From contig DLMV01000052.1 in assembly GCA_002478225.1 (NCBI GenBank), forward strand, positions 399 through 5,981: 5,583 nucleotides of DNA, given 5' to 3'. Source of the DNA: Deltaproteobacteria bacterium UBA7527 (GTDB taxonomy: Bacteria; Desulfobacterota; Syntrophorhabdia; Syntrophorhabdales; Syntrophorhabdaceae). A program made the translations under genes and the position numbers. This document shows, one piece after another, positions 1 to 5,583 of the stretch. Numbering within the stretch: position 1 is the first letter of the stretch; every line of letters starts with the position of its first letter. Below the pieces are notes generated by a model. It was not told the DNA's origin. It did no database searches and saw only the letters and a list, made by a program, of their open reading frames with translations.

Positions 1-1
1 A

Positions 2-328
2 GACAGAATTCAATTTATTAAAGGACATCATATAGCGCTTTGGGATGTACTGAAATCTTGTGACAGAGAAGGCAACGCTGATGCTAAAATACAAAATGCG
101 ATCCCAAACAACTGCAAGATATTCTACAAAAAAGTCCCAAACATAAAATCAATTATCTTTAACGGGAAAAAAGCTCAAACGTTATTCGATAAGCATTGTG
201 AAAGATGTGAAAACCTTCAGTATCATTGTTTGCCATCTACAAGCTCAGCAAATACTCGATTAACGTATGAAGAAAAACTTGAACGATGGATGATTATCAA
301 ACGACTTATTCACAAGCGAGAAAAGTGA
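2..328 (+). CDS. C-terminal part of a hypoxanthine/uracil DNA glycosylase (UDG superfamily, family 6 type); 5' end outside window
   Basis: This frame is open from base 2 to a TGA at 326-328 and gives 108 residues with no start, so the N-terminal part with the first active-site motif lies outside the window. The visible part contains a GHHIALWDVLKSC-like stretch at visible residues 8-20, a PNIKSIIFNGKKAQ stretch near the middle, and the motif LPSTSSAN about 30 residues before the end, followed by a KLERWMIIK tail. This combination is characteristic of the DNA-deoxyinosine (hypoxanthine) glycosylase branch of the uracil-DNA glycosylase fold, where LPSTSxAN is the second active-site motif contacting the flipped base. 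Such enzymes remove deaminated bases from DNA and leave an abasic site for base excision repair. The gene is markedly AT-rich (about 35% G+C by count), unlike the following gene, which begins at or just before its stop codon. The family call is from recalled motifs. The exact substrate (hypoxanthine or uracil) is not settled by sequence. Confidence 0.85.
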   Translation, partial: DRIQFIKGHHIALWDVLKSCDREGNADAKIQNAIPNNCKIFYKKVPNIKSIIFNGKKAQTLFDKHCERCENLQYHCLPSTSSANTRLTYEEKLERWMIIKRLIHKREK

Positions 329-330
329 TC

Positions 331-3300
331 ATGAAGGACAATCGAACGCTTTCTATAGGACAGATAATCGTGGGTCCGTTCTTCAATGAGCAGATGCGGA
401 TCGAGACCGTTTCTTGTGATGGTTCCGGCAGATGGACGCTCGGGCTTGTAGGCAAAGACTCGGAACGTTTCAGGAGGGTTACCCTCACGGAGAATGAGCT
501 TGCATCGATCACAATTATCCAGCAGGGTTTTACCTATGATGGCGATGGGGATCTGCTACGCCTCGGCCTTCAGGCATATTCCCTCGGCATCGCCTATGAG
601 TTTGATCCATACTTCGGGCTTTCGATCTCCCGAGTTGACCCTCTCCCGCACCAGCTTGAAGCAGTCTATGATTTTCTTCTTAAGCTTGCCCGCGTCCGCT
701 TCCTCCTTGCCGATGATGCAGGGGCAGGCAAGACCATCATGGCCGGCCTTCTTATCCGTGAGCTGAAACTGAGGGGCCTTGCCGAGAGGATCATCATTGT
801 TTGTCCTGCGAATCTTGCCTTCCAGTGGCAGAGAGAACTGAAAGAGAAGTTTGATGAACAGTTCGTTGTGATGAGAGGGCAGGACATCCGGGATCAGTTT
901 GGCATGAATCAGTGGATGGAGCAGAAACGCGTCATAACCTCCCTTGATCTCGCGAAGAGGACAGAGATACTTCCCGGCCTCCGTCAGGTGCCGTGGGACC
1001 TTGCGATCGTTGATGAAGCCCACCGCATGTCGGCATCAGACGAGACCCATAAAACAGCGCGATACCGCTTAGGAGAACTGCTCCGTGACACCTCAGACCA
1101 TATCCTCTTGCTCACCGCGACGCCTCACAAAGGCGACCCGATCAATTTCAGCCTTTTCCTTCAGCTCCTTGACGAAGATGCCTATGCCGACGTGAGGTCG
1201 ATCCGCGAAGCAATGGAACGCCGCCGCGCCCCGTTTTATCTCCGGCGCACGAAAGAGGCGATGGTCTATTTTCCGGAGCCCCAATCGGACGGTTCCTGGA
1301 TCGCAGAGAAGATATTTACCAAGCGTATCCCTCACACAGTAGATTTTGCGATAGATGGTTTGGAGTTCGATCTCTATCGCGACATCACCCGTTTCGTAAA
1401 ACAACAGAGCGCAAAGGCCGCCGCAAGAGGAGAAGACCCCAGGGCCCGTGCGATCGGATTTCTTATGTCCCTCTACCAGAGACGGCTTGCCTCAAGCACC
1501 TATGCGATGAGGCATTCCCTTGAAAACCGCATACGCCGTCTTGAAGATGGTCTGAAAAGGGCGCAGGAGCTGATCAAACAGGCTCCTCCGGACCTTCCTA
1601 CGGAAGAAGAACTTGAGGAAATGGAGGAGACGGAACGAGACCGTCTTGAACAGATCCTTGAAGCGATAACGCTCGCCGGCAACGAGGAACAGATCAGGGA
1701 AGAAATCGACGAGCTGAAAGCCCTTGCACGCCAGGCAAAGGTCGTGGAGGAATCAGGTACCGAGTCAAAGCTGTCCCGACTGAAGGATCTTCTTCAGAGT
1801 GAAGGATTTTATGACGACAAAGAAAAGAGGCTCTTGATCTTTACGGAATTCAAGGATACGCTGGAATATCTCGTAAACTGTATTACCTCCCTTGGATTCC
1901 GTGTAGGGTTCATCCACGGCGGGATGAAATCTGGATCGCGCAACGATCCGGGCACGCGCCTCTTCGTGGAGCAGCAGTTCAAAGACGGCGACATACAGGT
2001 GCTCGTGGCTACAGAAGCGGCAGGAGAAGGAATAAACCTTCAGTGCTGCAACATCCTTTTTAACTACGACATACCCTGGAATCCGAACCGCCTTGAGCAG
2101 AGGATGGGCCGTATACACAGGTACGGGCAACGGAAGAACTGCCTCATCTTTAATTTTGTCGCAACGAATACCATCGAAGGGAGGGTCCTCCAGCGCCTTC
2201 TCGAAAAGCTACAGGAGATCCGCGACGCTCTTGACGATGATGCGGTCTTTAACGTTGTCGGCGAGATACTTCCCTCCGCCCGGATCGAGGGCGTTCTCCG
2301 AGAATACTACGCGGGGCAGCTTGGCGATGCCGACCTCGAGGAACGGTTGTTGAAGAATGTGAACGAACAGCAGTTCCGTGAGATATGCAGGAACGCCCTT
2401 GAGGGGCTTGCCACAAAGAAGCTGAACCTTGCGATGCTCATTGAGAGGCGCGCGAAGGCCCAGGAGAGGCGCGTTGTGCCGGAGACCATCGCTCGTTTCA
2501 TAAAAGAGGCCGCAAAGCACGCTCACCTGAGCATTAAAGAGGTCCCGCGTCTGCCCCATACCTTTGAACCCGGCAGGACGCCTCATGCCCTGAAGCAGTA
2601 TGAGAGCAGAGAGGACTGGAAGCTCCCATCACTGGCAAACAAATATCCGAGATGCTCAACAGACCGTACGACCGCAGAAGAACATAACCTCGAATGGATC
2701 ACCCCCGGACACCCTCTTTTTGAGGCGCTGCGGCATCACGCCGGAGAGACCGCAATGGAGTCGATCAATACAGGCGCGTGTTTCTATTCTCTCCAACATG
2801 ATGAACCCGCAAGGATCGATTTTTACCGTGCCCGCGTGGTTGATGGTCTTGGTCAGGCGATCCATGAACGATTATTTGCTGTTGAGATCGGGGAGAAAGC
2901 GGATCCCATCTTGAGGGGGCCTGATATGCTTGGGAATCTGATCCCTGCAAAGATAACAGAGACCATACCTTCTGTTGCAGCGCTCCCGGAGGTCTATGAC
3001 TGGGTGAACGAAAACGCGTTTACTCCCTTCCTTGAAGAGGTGCGTAATGAGCGGGTTGCCGAAATCGATAGAATAGCTGAGCACATAGAGATATCCCTCA
3101 CGGAACTTATTCAAAAGGCGGATGAAGAGATCGGCAAGGCAGCCATGGAGATCGAACAGAAAGCTCAGGGCGCTGAAGGGCGCTTTGCAATGGCAGAGGA
3201 ACGACACGCCAGGCTTCTGGCAAGGCGAGAAAAACGCAGGGATGAATTGAAGCGTCAGCGTTCCCTCACACTACAAGGAGTGGACAGGATCACGAGCATC

Positions 3301-3765
3301 GTCATTCTTCCCCATCCACAGAAAGAAGCTCCTGATGTGCGCAGATTAAGACCCGACCCTGAGACAGGAGCAACAGCAATGAGGGTGGTGATGGAGCATG
3401 AGAGCAGCCTTGGACGCCAGGTCTTCGATGTCCACGAGAAGAACCTCGGCTACGACATAACAAGCCTCGATATCAATTCCGGCGAACTCCGTCTGATCGA
3501 GGTCAAAGGGATCGGGGGTTCGGCGGGCAGCATACTGCTCACCCCGAACGAGCGCCGCGTTGCCGAAGACCGCAGGGACTGCTACTGGCTCTACGTGGTC
3601 ACTGACTGCAAGAGTGAACCGGAGCTACAGGAACCAATAAAAGACCCGGCACGTCTCGAATGGCACGAGGTCGTTAAAGTAGCCCATTACACACTTTCGG
3701 TAAACGCTATAACACAGCCGATGGAAGTTCATGAACCCCCAAATCCATATGGGGGAAATTCGTGA
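331..3765 (+). CDS. SNF2/RapA-type DEAH helicase with C-terminal DUF3883 (NOV_C-like, possible PD-(D/E)xK nuclease) domain
   Basis: A 1144-residue protein if translation starts at ATG 331. Residues 128-135 (DDAGAGKT) are Walker A, 228-231 (DEAH) are Walker B/motif II, and 262-265 (TATP) are motif III. ATEAAGEGINLQ at about 560-571 is motif V, and NRLEQRMGRIHRYGQ at about 586-600 is motif VI with its arginine fingers. These are the hallmarks of SNF2/RapA-type superfamily 2 ATPases, which translocate on double-stranded DNA. A charged, Glu/Arg-rich coiled-coil region (about 395-475) sits between the two RecA lobes, and another spans about 900-980. The C terminus (about 1030-1095) matches DUF3883, with GYD, IEVKG and LTPNER motifs; D1042, E1057 and K1059 form a D-x14-ExK pattern like PD-(D/E)xK nucleases. 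Start choice: an ATG at 286 gives 15 more residues, but that stretch lies inside the conserved glycosylase tail. GTG 325 overlaps the upstream TGA and ATG 331 follows it by 2 bases. Helicases of this build are frequent in phage-defence loci; it could be DISARM DrmD-related, but no partner genes are visible to prove it. Confidence 0.93.
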   Translation: MKDNRTLSIGQIIVGPFFNEQMRIETVSCDGSGRWTLGLVGKDSERFRRVTLTENELASITIIQQGFTYDGDGDLLRLGLQAYSLGIAYEFDPYFGLSISRVDPLPHQLEAVYDFLLKLARVRFLLADDAGAGKTIMAGLLIRELKLRGLAERIIIVCPANLAFQWQRELKEKFDEQFVVMRGQDIRDQFGMNQWMEQKRVITSLDLAKRTEILPGLRQVPWDLAIVDEAHRMSASDETHKTARYRLGELLRDTSDHILLLTATPHKGDPINFSLFLQLLDEDAYADVRSIREAMERRRAPFYLRRTKEAMVYFPEPQSDGSWIAEKIFTKRIPHTVDFAIDGLEFDLYRDITRFVKQQSAKAAARGEDPRARAIGFLMSLYQRRLASSTYAMRHSLENRIRRLEDGLKRAQELIKQAPPDLPTEEELEEMEETERDRLEQILEAITLAGNEEQIREEIDELKALARQAKVVEESGTESKLSRLKDLLQSEGFYDDKEKRLLIFTEFKDTLEYLVNCITSLGFRVGFIHGGMKSGSRNDPGTRLFVEQQFKDGDIQVLVATEAAGEGINLQCCNILFNYDIPWNPNRLEQRMGRIHRYGQRKNCLIFNFVATNTIEGRVLQRLLEKLQEIRDALDDDAVFNVVGEILPSARIEGVLREYYAGQLGDADLEERLLKNVNEQQFREICRNALEGLATKKLNLAMLIERRAKAQERRVVPETIARFIKEAAKHAHLSIKEVPRLPHTFEPGRTPHALKQYESREDWKLPSLANKYPRCSTDRTTAEEHNLEWITPGHPLFEALRHHAGETAMESINTGACFYSLQHDEPARIDFYRARVVDGLGQAIHERLFAVEIGEKADPILRGPDMLGNLIPAKITETIPSVAALPEVYDWVNENAFTPFLEEVRNERVAEIDRIAEHIEISLTELIQKADEEIGKAAMEIEQKAQGAEGRFAMAEERHARLLARREKRRDELKRQRSLTLQGVDRITSIVILPHPQKEAPDVRRLRPDPETGATAMRVVMEHESSLGRQVFDVHEKNLGYDITSLDINSGELRLIEVKGIGGSAGSILLTPNERRVAEDRRDCYWLYVVTDCKSEPELQEPIKDPARLEWHEVVKVAHYTLSVNAITQPMEVHEPPNPYGGNS

Positions 3766-3777
3766 GAAAAATTTCTA

Positions 3778-3806
3778 TTGACTCGGAAAATATGAGAGAC
3801 TATAAT
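3778..3806 (+). promoter_or_regulatory. Strong sigma70-type promoter upstream of the NYN gene
   Basis: A -35 box TTGACT (3778-3783, 5 of 6 to consensus) is followed by a 17-bp spacer and a perfect -10 box TATAAT (3801-3806). The expected start of transcription is about 3812-3815. It begins 13 bases after the stop codon of the helicase gene and points at the NYN gene, which suggests that gene is transcribed apart from the helicase. The match is close to ideal, but a hairpin with a T-rich run lies between it and the gene. There is no visible operator; a short AT-rich run follows the -10 box. Confidence 0.75.
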
Positions 3807-3837
3807 AATATTATTAAGTTTGAATTAAGTATCTGCT

Positions 3838-3882
3838 CCCCGTTCGACACGCCGAAAGGACTCGAGCGGGGTTATTTATTTT
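3838..3882 (+). terminator. Rho-independent terminator or attenuator in the NYN gene leader
   Basis: The arms CCCCGTTCGA (3838-3847) and TCGAGCGGGG (3862-3871) pair over 10 positions with a single U-G wobble and enclose a 14-base loop. The 3' arm runs directly into a T-rich stretch at 3872-3882 that is interrupted by two A bases. This is the form of an intrinsic terminator. It sits about 25 bases downstream of the predicted transcription start and just before the ribosome binding site. It could therefore stop helicase transcripts reading through, attenuate transcription from the 3778 promoter, or define the end of a short RNA of about 70 nt. The sequence alone does not separate these possibilities. 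Confidence 0.65.
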
Positions 3883-3890
3883 AGGGGGGA
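3883..3890 (+). promoter_or_regulatory. Ribosome binding site of the NYN gene
   Basis: The stretch AGGGGGGA ends two bases before the ATG at 3893. Its GGGG core is about 5 bases from the start codon, which is acceptable for a Shine-Dalgarno element, although it is a G-run rather than the usual GGAGG. Its last five bases (GGGGA, 3886-3890) are complementary to TCCCC at 3837-3841, the 5' arm of the upstream hairpin, so the two structures could compete. Confidence 0.6.
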
Positions 3891-3892
3891 TA

Positions 3893-4522
3893 ATGCCGTT
3901 ACAACCAAGTGTTCTTCGAACTATTTCGTTTATTGATGGCCAGAATCTTTTTTATGCTGTCAAAGAGGCTTTTGGTTATCCTTTTCCGAATTACGACCCG
4001 CTTCTTTTGTCAAAAGCCGTCTGTACTCAATTGAACTGCACCTTTCATGATGTCTACTTTTACACTGGTGTCCCGGATCCCCAAGATGATCCATTTTGGA
4101 ATCATTTCTGGGCTGCGAAGCTTGCACAAATGGGACGTGCAGGGGTAAGGGTATATTCCAGGCCATTAAGATACCGAAACCAGACGGTTCGCCTATCGGA
4201 CGGGTCTCCCTATACATTTCTTGTTGGCCAGGAAAAGGGTGTAGACGTTAGACTGGCGCTTGATATTGTGAGATTGGCACGGGAAAATCTCTATGATATG
4301 TGCATAATATTTAGCCAGGATCAGGATTTAACAGAAGCCGTGGATGAAGTTAAGCGAATAGCATCCGAAACTGACAGATGGATTAAGGTCGTATGTGCCT
4401 TCCCATACAGCCCTGCATCAAAGAATAAACGTGGAATTGATAAAACAGACTGGGTAAAGATAAATCGCGCCAAATATGACCAGTGTATTGACAGGAGAGA
4501 TTATCGGCCAAAAACGGCTTGA
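3893..4522 (+). CDS. NYN domain (PIN-like) ribonuclease
   Basis: A 209-residue soluble protein without signal peptide or membrane segment that consists almost entirely of one NYN domain, the PIN-like nuclease fold of the LabA/MARF1/limkain group. Residues 12-18 (SFIDGQN) form the first strand with D15 and N18. Residues 114-124 (EKGVDVRLALD) hold the conserved K-G-x-D with D118 and a further D124. Residues 139-150 (IFSQDQDLTEAV) give the S-x-D-x-D loop with D143 and D145. All four acidic positions expected to bind metal are present, so the nuclease is probably active. Family members are Mg-dependent ribonucleases; the target RNA here is unknown. The start is supported by the G-rich ribosome binding site immediately upstream and by the domain beginning at about residue 10. 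It has its own promoter, stands 127 bases from the helicase gene, and is less GC-rich (about 45% in a sampled line) than the genes on either side. A toxin or defence effector role is inference from family and context only. Confidence 0.85.
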   Translation: MPLQPSVLRTISFIDGQNLFYAVKEAFGYPFPNYDPLLLSKAVCTQLNCTFHDVYFYTGVPDPQDDPFWNHFWAAKLAQMGRAGVRVYSRPLRYRNQTVRLSDGSPYTFLVGQEKGVDVRLALDIVRLARENLYDMCIIFSQDQDLTEAVDEVKRIASETDRWIKVVCAFPYSPASKNKRGIDKTDWVKINRAKYDQCIDRRDYRPKTA

Positions 4523-4524
4523 AA

Positions 4525-4553
4525 TTGGCAAGCAGAAAAGAGGGTAATATCAT
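4525..4553 (+). promoter_or_regulatory. Candidate sigma70-type promoter for the AAA_13-like ATPase gene
   Basis: TTGGCA (4525-4530) and TATCAT (4548-4553) each match the -35 and -10 consensus at 5 of 6 positions and are separated by exactly 17 bp. The element starts 3 bases after the NYN stop codon and would give a leader of about 60 bases before the ATG at 4623. A chance match in this AT-rich gap is possible, and the gene could equally be expressed from the 3778 promoter. Confidence 0.4.
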
Positions 4554-4613
4554 TAAAAGAGGAGAATATTACGATTCGAAATAAAGACGAGATCAATTGT
4601 CTTTTTGGGTAAT

Positions 4614-4620
4614 GGGGGAA
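4614..4620 (+). promoter_or_regulatory. Ribosome binding site of the AAA_13-like gene
   Basis: GGGGGAA lies two bases upstream of the ATG at 4623, the same G-run type of site as the one preceding the NYN gene. It supports 4623 as the start, since the same frame upstream is open only back to a TAA at 4554-4556 and contains no other ATG. A closer match to the consensus, AGAGGAG at 4558-4564, has no usable start codon at the right distance. Confidence 0.55.
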
Positions 4621-4622
4621 CT

Positions 4623-5583
4623 ATGCTTGAGAAAATAGTGCAGATTAAGAATGTTGGTCGCTTTCAGAATTATAATGCTATAGGCGATGTGACCTTACGC
4701 AAATTGACCCTCGTCTATGCTGAAAATGGTCGTGGCAAGACTACTCTCTGTGCGATACTTCGTTCGCTGCAAAGCGGCCAGCCGGAGTTTATTGCGGAAC
4801 GGAAGACCTTAGGGACCACAGATGCGGCCTTCGTGCATGTCCGGCTCAATAGCGCCAACTATCAGTTCACCAACGGAGCGTGGACCGTAACGCATCCCGA
4901 CATTCTCATCTTCGACCCCGTGTTCATAAACGAGAATGTTTACTCCGGCGACTATGTTGAGCATGAGCACAAGAAGAACCTGTACCGCGTCATAGTCGGC
5001 ACCGAGGGGGTACGACTTGCCGGGGAAATTGAAGACTTGGACAGACAGATTCGGGACGCGAATACCGACCTGCGCATCAAGAGGGACATTCTGTCGAGGT
5101 ACGTACCAACCGGGTTGACACTGGAGGCTTATATACAATGGCAACCCGTCGCAGACATAGAAGAGCAAATTCGGCGAAAAACTGAGGAGCTGGACACCCG
5201 GCAACGGACCGCCGCAAAGGCTAGTGAGATTCAGGCCAAGAATCTCTTTGCCACGATTCAACTACCTTCGATTCCGTCCGACTTTTCAACGGTCCTCGCA
5301 AAACAACTAACGGACATTGTCGCCGATGCCGAAGCGAAGGTGAGACGGCAAATCGTTCAGCACCAAATGGAATCACAAGGCGAGCCCTGGTTGTCTCAGG
5401 GCTTGGGTTATGTCAAAGACGACCGGTGTCCCTTCTGCGGGCAAGGCGTGCAGGCGAACGAGTTGGTTGCGGCGTATCGTTCTCACTTCAGCGCTGCTTA
5501 CAGGGACCTCAAACAGGAAGTCGCCCGATTGGCTCAGCGGGTGGACACCGCCGTTGGCGAGGTATCCCTCAGCTCGGCCCAGC
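4623..5583 (+). CDS. AAA_13-like ATPase with zinc-hook motif (PrrC/RloC-related), 3' end outside window
   Basis: The frame is open from ATG 4623 to the last base, giving 320 residues and no stop. The start MLEKIVQIKNVGRF is the usual first strand of ABC-type recombination and defence ATPases. Walker A is AENGRGKTT at residues 33-41. The segment at about 93-127 (DILIFDPVFINENV through to a VIVGTEG stretch) is typical of the AAA_13 family, which includes the ATPase part of the anticodon nucleases PrrC and RloC. From about 130 the protein is helical and charged, likely a coiled coil arm (about 130-200 and 285-320). CPFCGQ at 269-274 (C269, C272) between these helices resembles the CxxC zinc hook of RloC and Rad50. 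Signature, Walker B and any C-terminal nuclease would lie beyond the window, so the function cannot be completed: it may be an RloC-like anticodon nuclease, another AAA_13 defence ATPase, or a Rad50-like protein. Sampled composition is about 55% G+C, higher than the NYN gene. Confidence 0.85.
   Translation, partial: MLEKIVQIKNVGRFQNYNAIGDVTLRKLTLVYAENGRGKTTLCAILRSLQSGQPEFIAERKTLGTTDAAFVHVRLNSANYQFTNGAWTVTHPDILIFDPVFINENVYSGDYVEHEHKKNLYRVIVGTEGVRLAGEIEDLDRQIRDANTDLRIKRDILSRYVPTGLTLEAYIQWQPVADIEEQIRRKTEELDTRQRTAAKASEIQAKNLFATIQLPSIPSDFSTVLAKQLTDIVADAEAKVRRQIVQHQMESQGEPWLSQGLGYVKDDRCPFCGQGVQANELVAAYRSHFSAAYRDLKQEVARLAQRVDTAVGEVSLSSAQ

Noticed and set aside
556..1023. 155-codon open frame on the minus strand
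   Set aside because: It is opposite the Walker A and DEAH region of the helicase, which is clearly the coding frame. It is a by-product of the codon bias of that gene.
3736..3755. CCCCC (3736-3740) and GGGGG (3751-3755) inverted repeat at the end of the helicase gene
   Set aside because: It is only five pairs with a 10-base loop, lies within coding sequence, and has no T-run directly after it. The hairpin at 3838-3871 is a far better terminator candidate.
4519..4584. Short + strand reading from a TTG overlapping the NYN stop to TAA (22 codons), and an ATT-initiated 14-codon reading behind AGAGGAG at 4558-4564
   Set aside because: No ATG or GTG start and no recognisable product. The Shine-Dalgarno-like run is not followed by a normal start codon at suitable distance.
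4583..4606. AAAGAC (4583-4588) / GTCTTT (4599-4604) hairpin followed by two further T bases
   Set aside because: It has six mostly A-T pairs and a 10-base loop, too weak to call a terminator. It would also sit in the leader of the AAA_13-like gene.
4809..5261. 150-codon open frame on the minus strand
   Set aside because: It lies wholly inside the AAA_13-like gene, whose + frame has a Walker A and CPFC motif and a ribosome binding site. The minus-strand translation shows no recognisable domain.
1..5583. CRISPR arrays, tRNA or rRNA genes, insertion sequences, long direct repeats
   Set aside because: No regularly spaced repeats, no tRNA-like or rRNA-like stretches, no transposase frame and no terminal inverted repeats were seen. 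The only noncoding gaps are 127 and 100 bases long.

Overview
The window carries four protein-coding genes, all on the + strand, in what looks like an accessory or defence-type region of a bacterial genome. A bacterial host is suggested by two sigma70-type promoter candidates (one has TTGACT, a 17-bp spacer and TATAAT), Shine-Dalgarno-like GGGGGA stretches in front of two genes, and a hairpin plus T-rich terminator-like element. I cannot name the species. Base composition is mosaic: the first 328 bases are about 35% G+C by direct count, while sampled lines are about 55-60% in the helicase gene, about 45% in the NYN gene and about 55% in the last gene. That pattern fits genes assembled from different sources.

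Layout. (1) Positions 2-328 are the C-terminal 108 codons of a family 6 type (hypoxanthine/uracil) DNA glycosylase, cut off by the window start. (2) Positions 331-3765, essentially abutting or overlapping gene 1, encode a large SNF2/RapA-type superfamily 2 helicase. It has a long charged coiled-coil region between its two motor lobes, a second one near the C terminus, and a C-terminal DUF3883 (NOV_C-like) domain with a D...ExK nuclease-like signature. (3) A 127-bp gap at 3766-3892 holds a near-consensus promoter followed about 30 bp later by a hairpin and T-rich run, ending in a G-rich ribosome binding site. (4) Positions 3893-4522 encode a 209-residue NYN/PIN-like ribonuclease with its acidic residues intact. 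(5) A 100-bp gap at 4523-4622 holds a second, weaker promoter candidate. (6) From 4623 to the window end is the N-terminal 320 codons of an AAA_13-like (PrrC/RloC-related) ATPase with a Walker A motif and a CPFC zinc-hook-like motif.

How the genes may work together. Genes 1 and 2 form a likely translationally coupled pair that would act on DNA: a base-excision glycosylase and a helicase with a possible nuclease domain. Genes 3 and 4 look independently promoted and resemble families that act on RNA or respond to infection. Helicases with DUF3883, NYN nucleases and AAA_13 ATPases are all common in phage-defence islands. Whether these four genes form one system or are a chance neighbourhood cannot be settled from this window, and both outer genes are incomplete.
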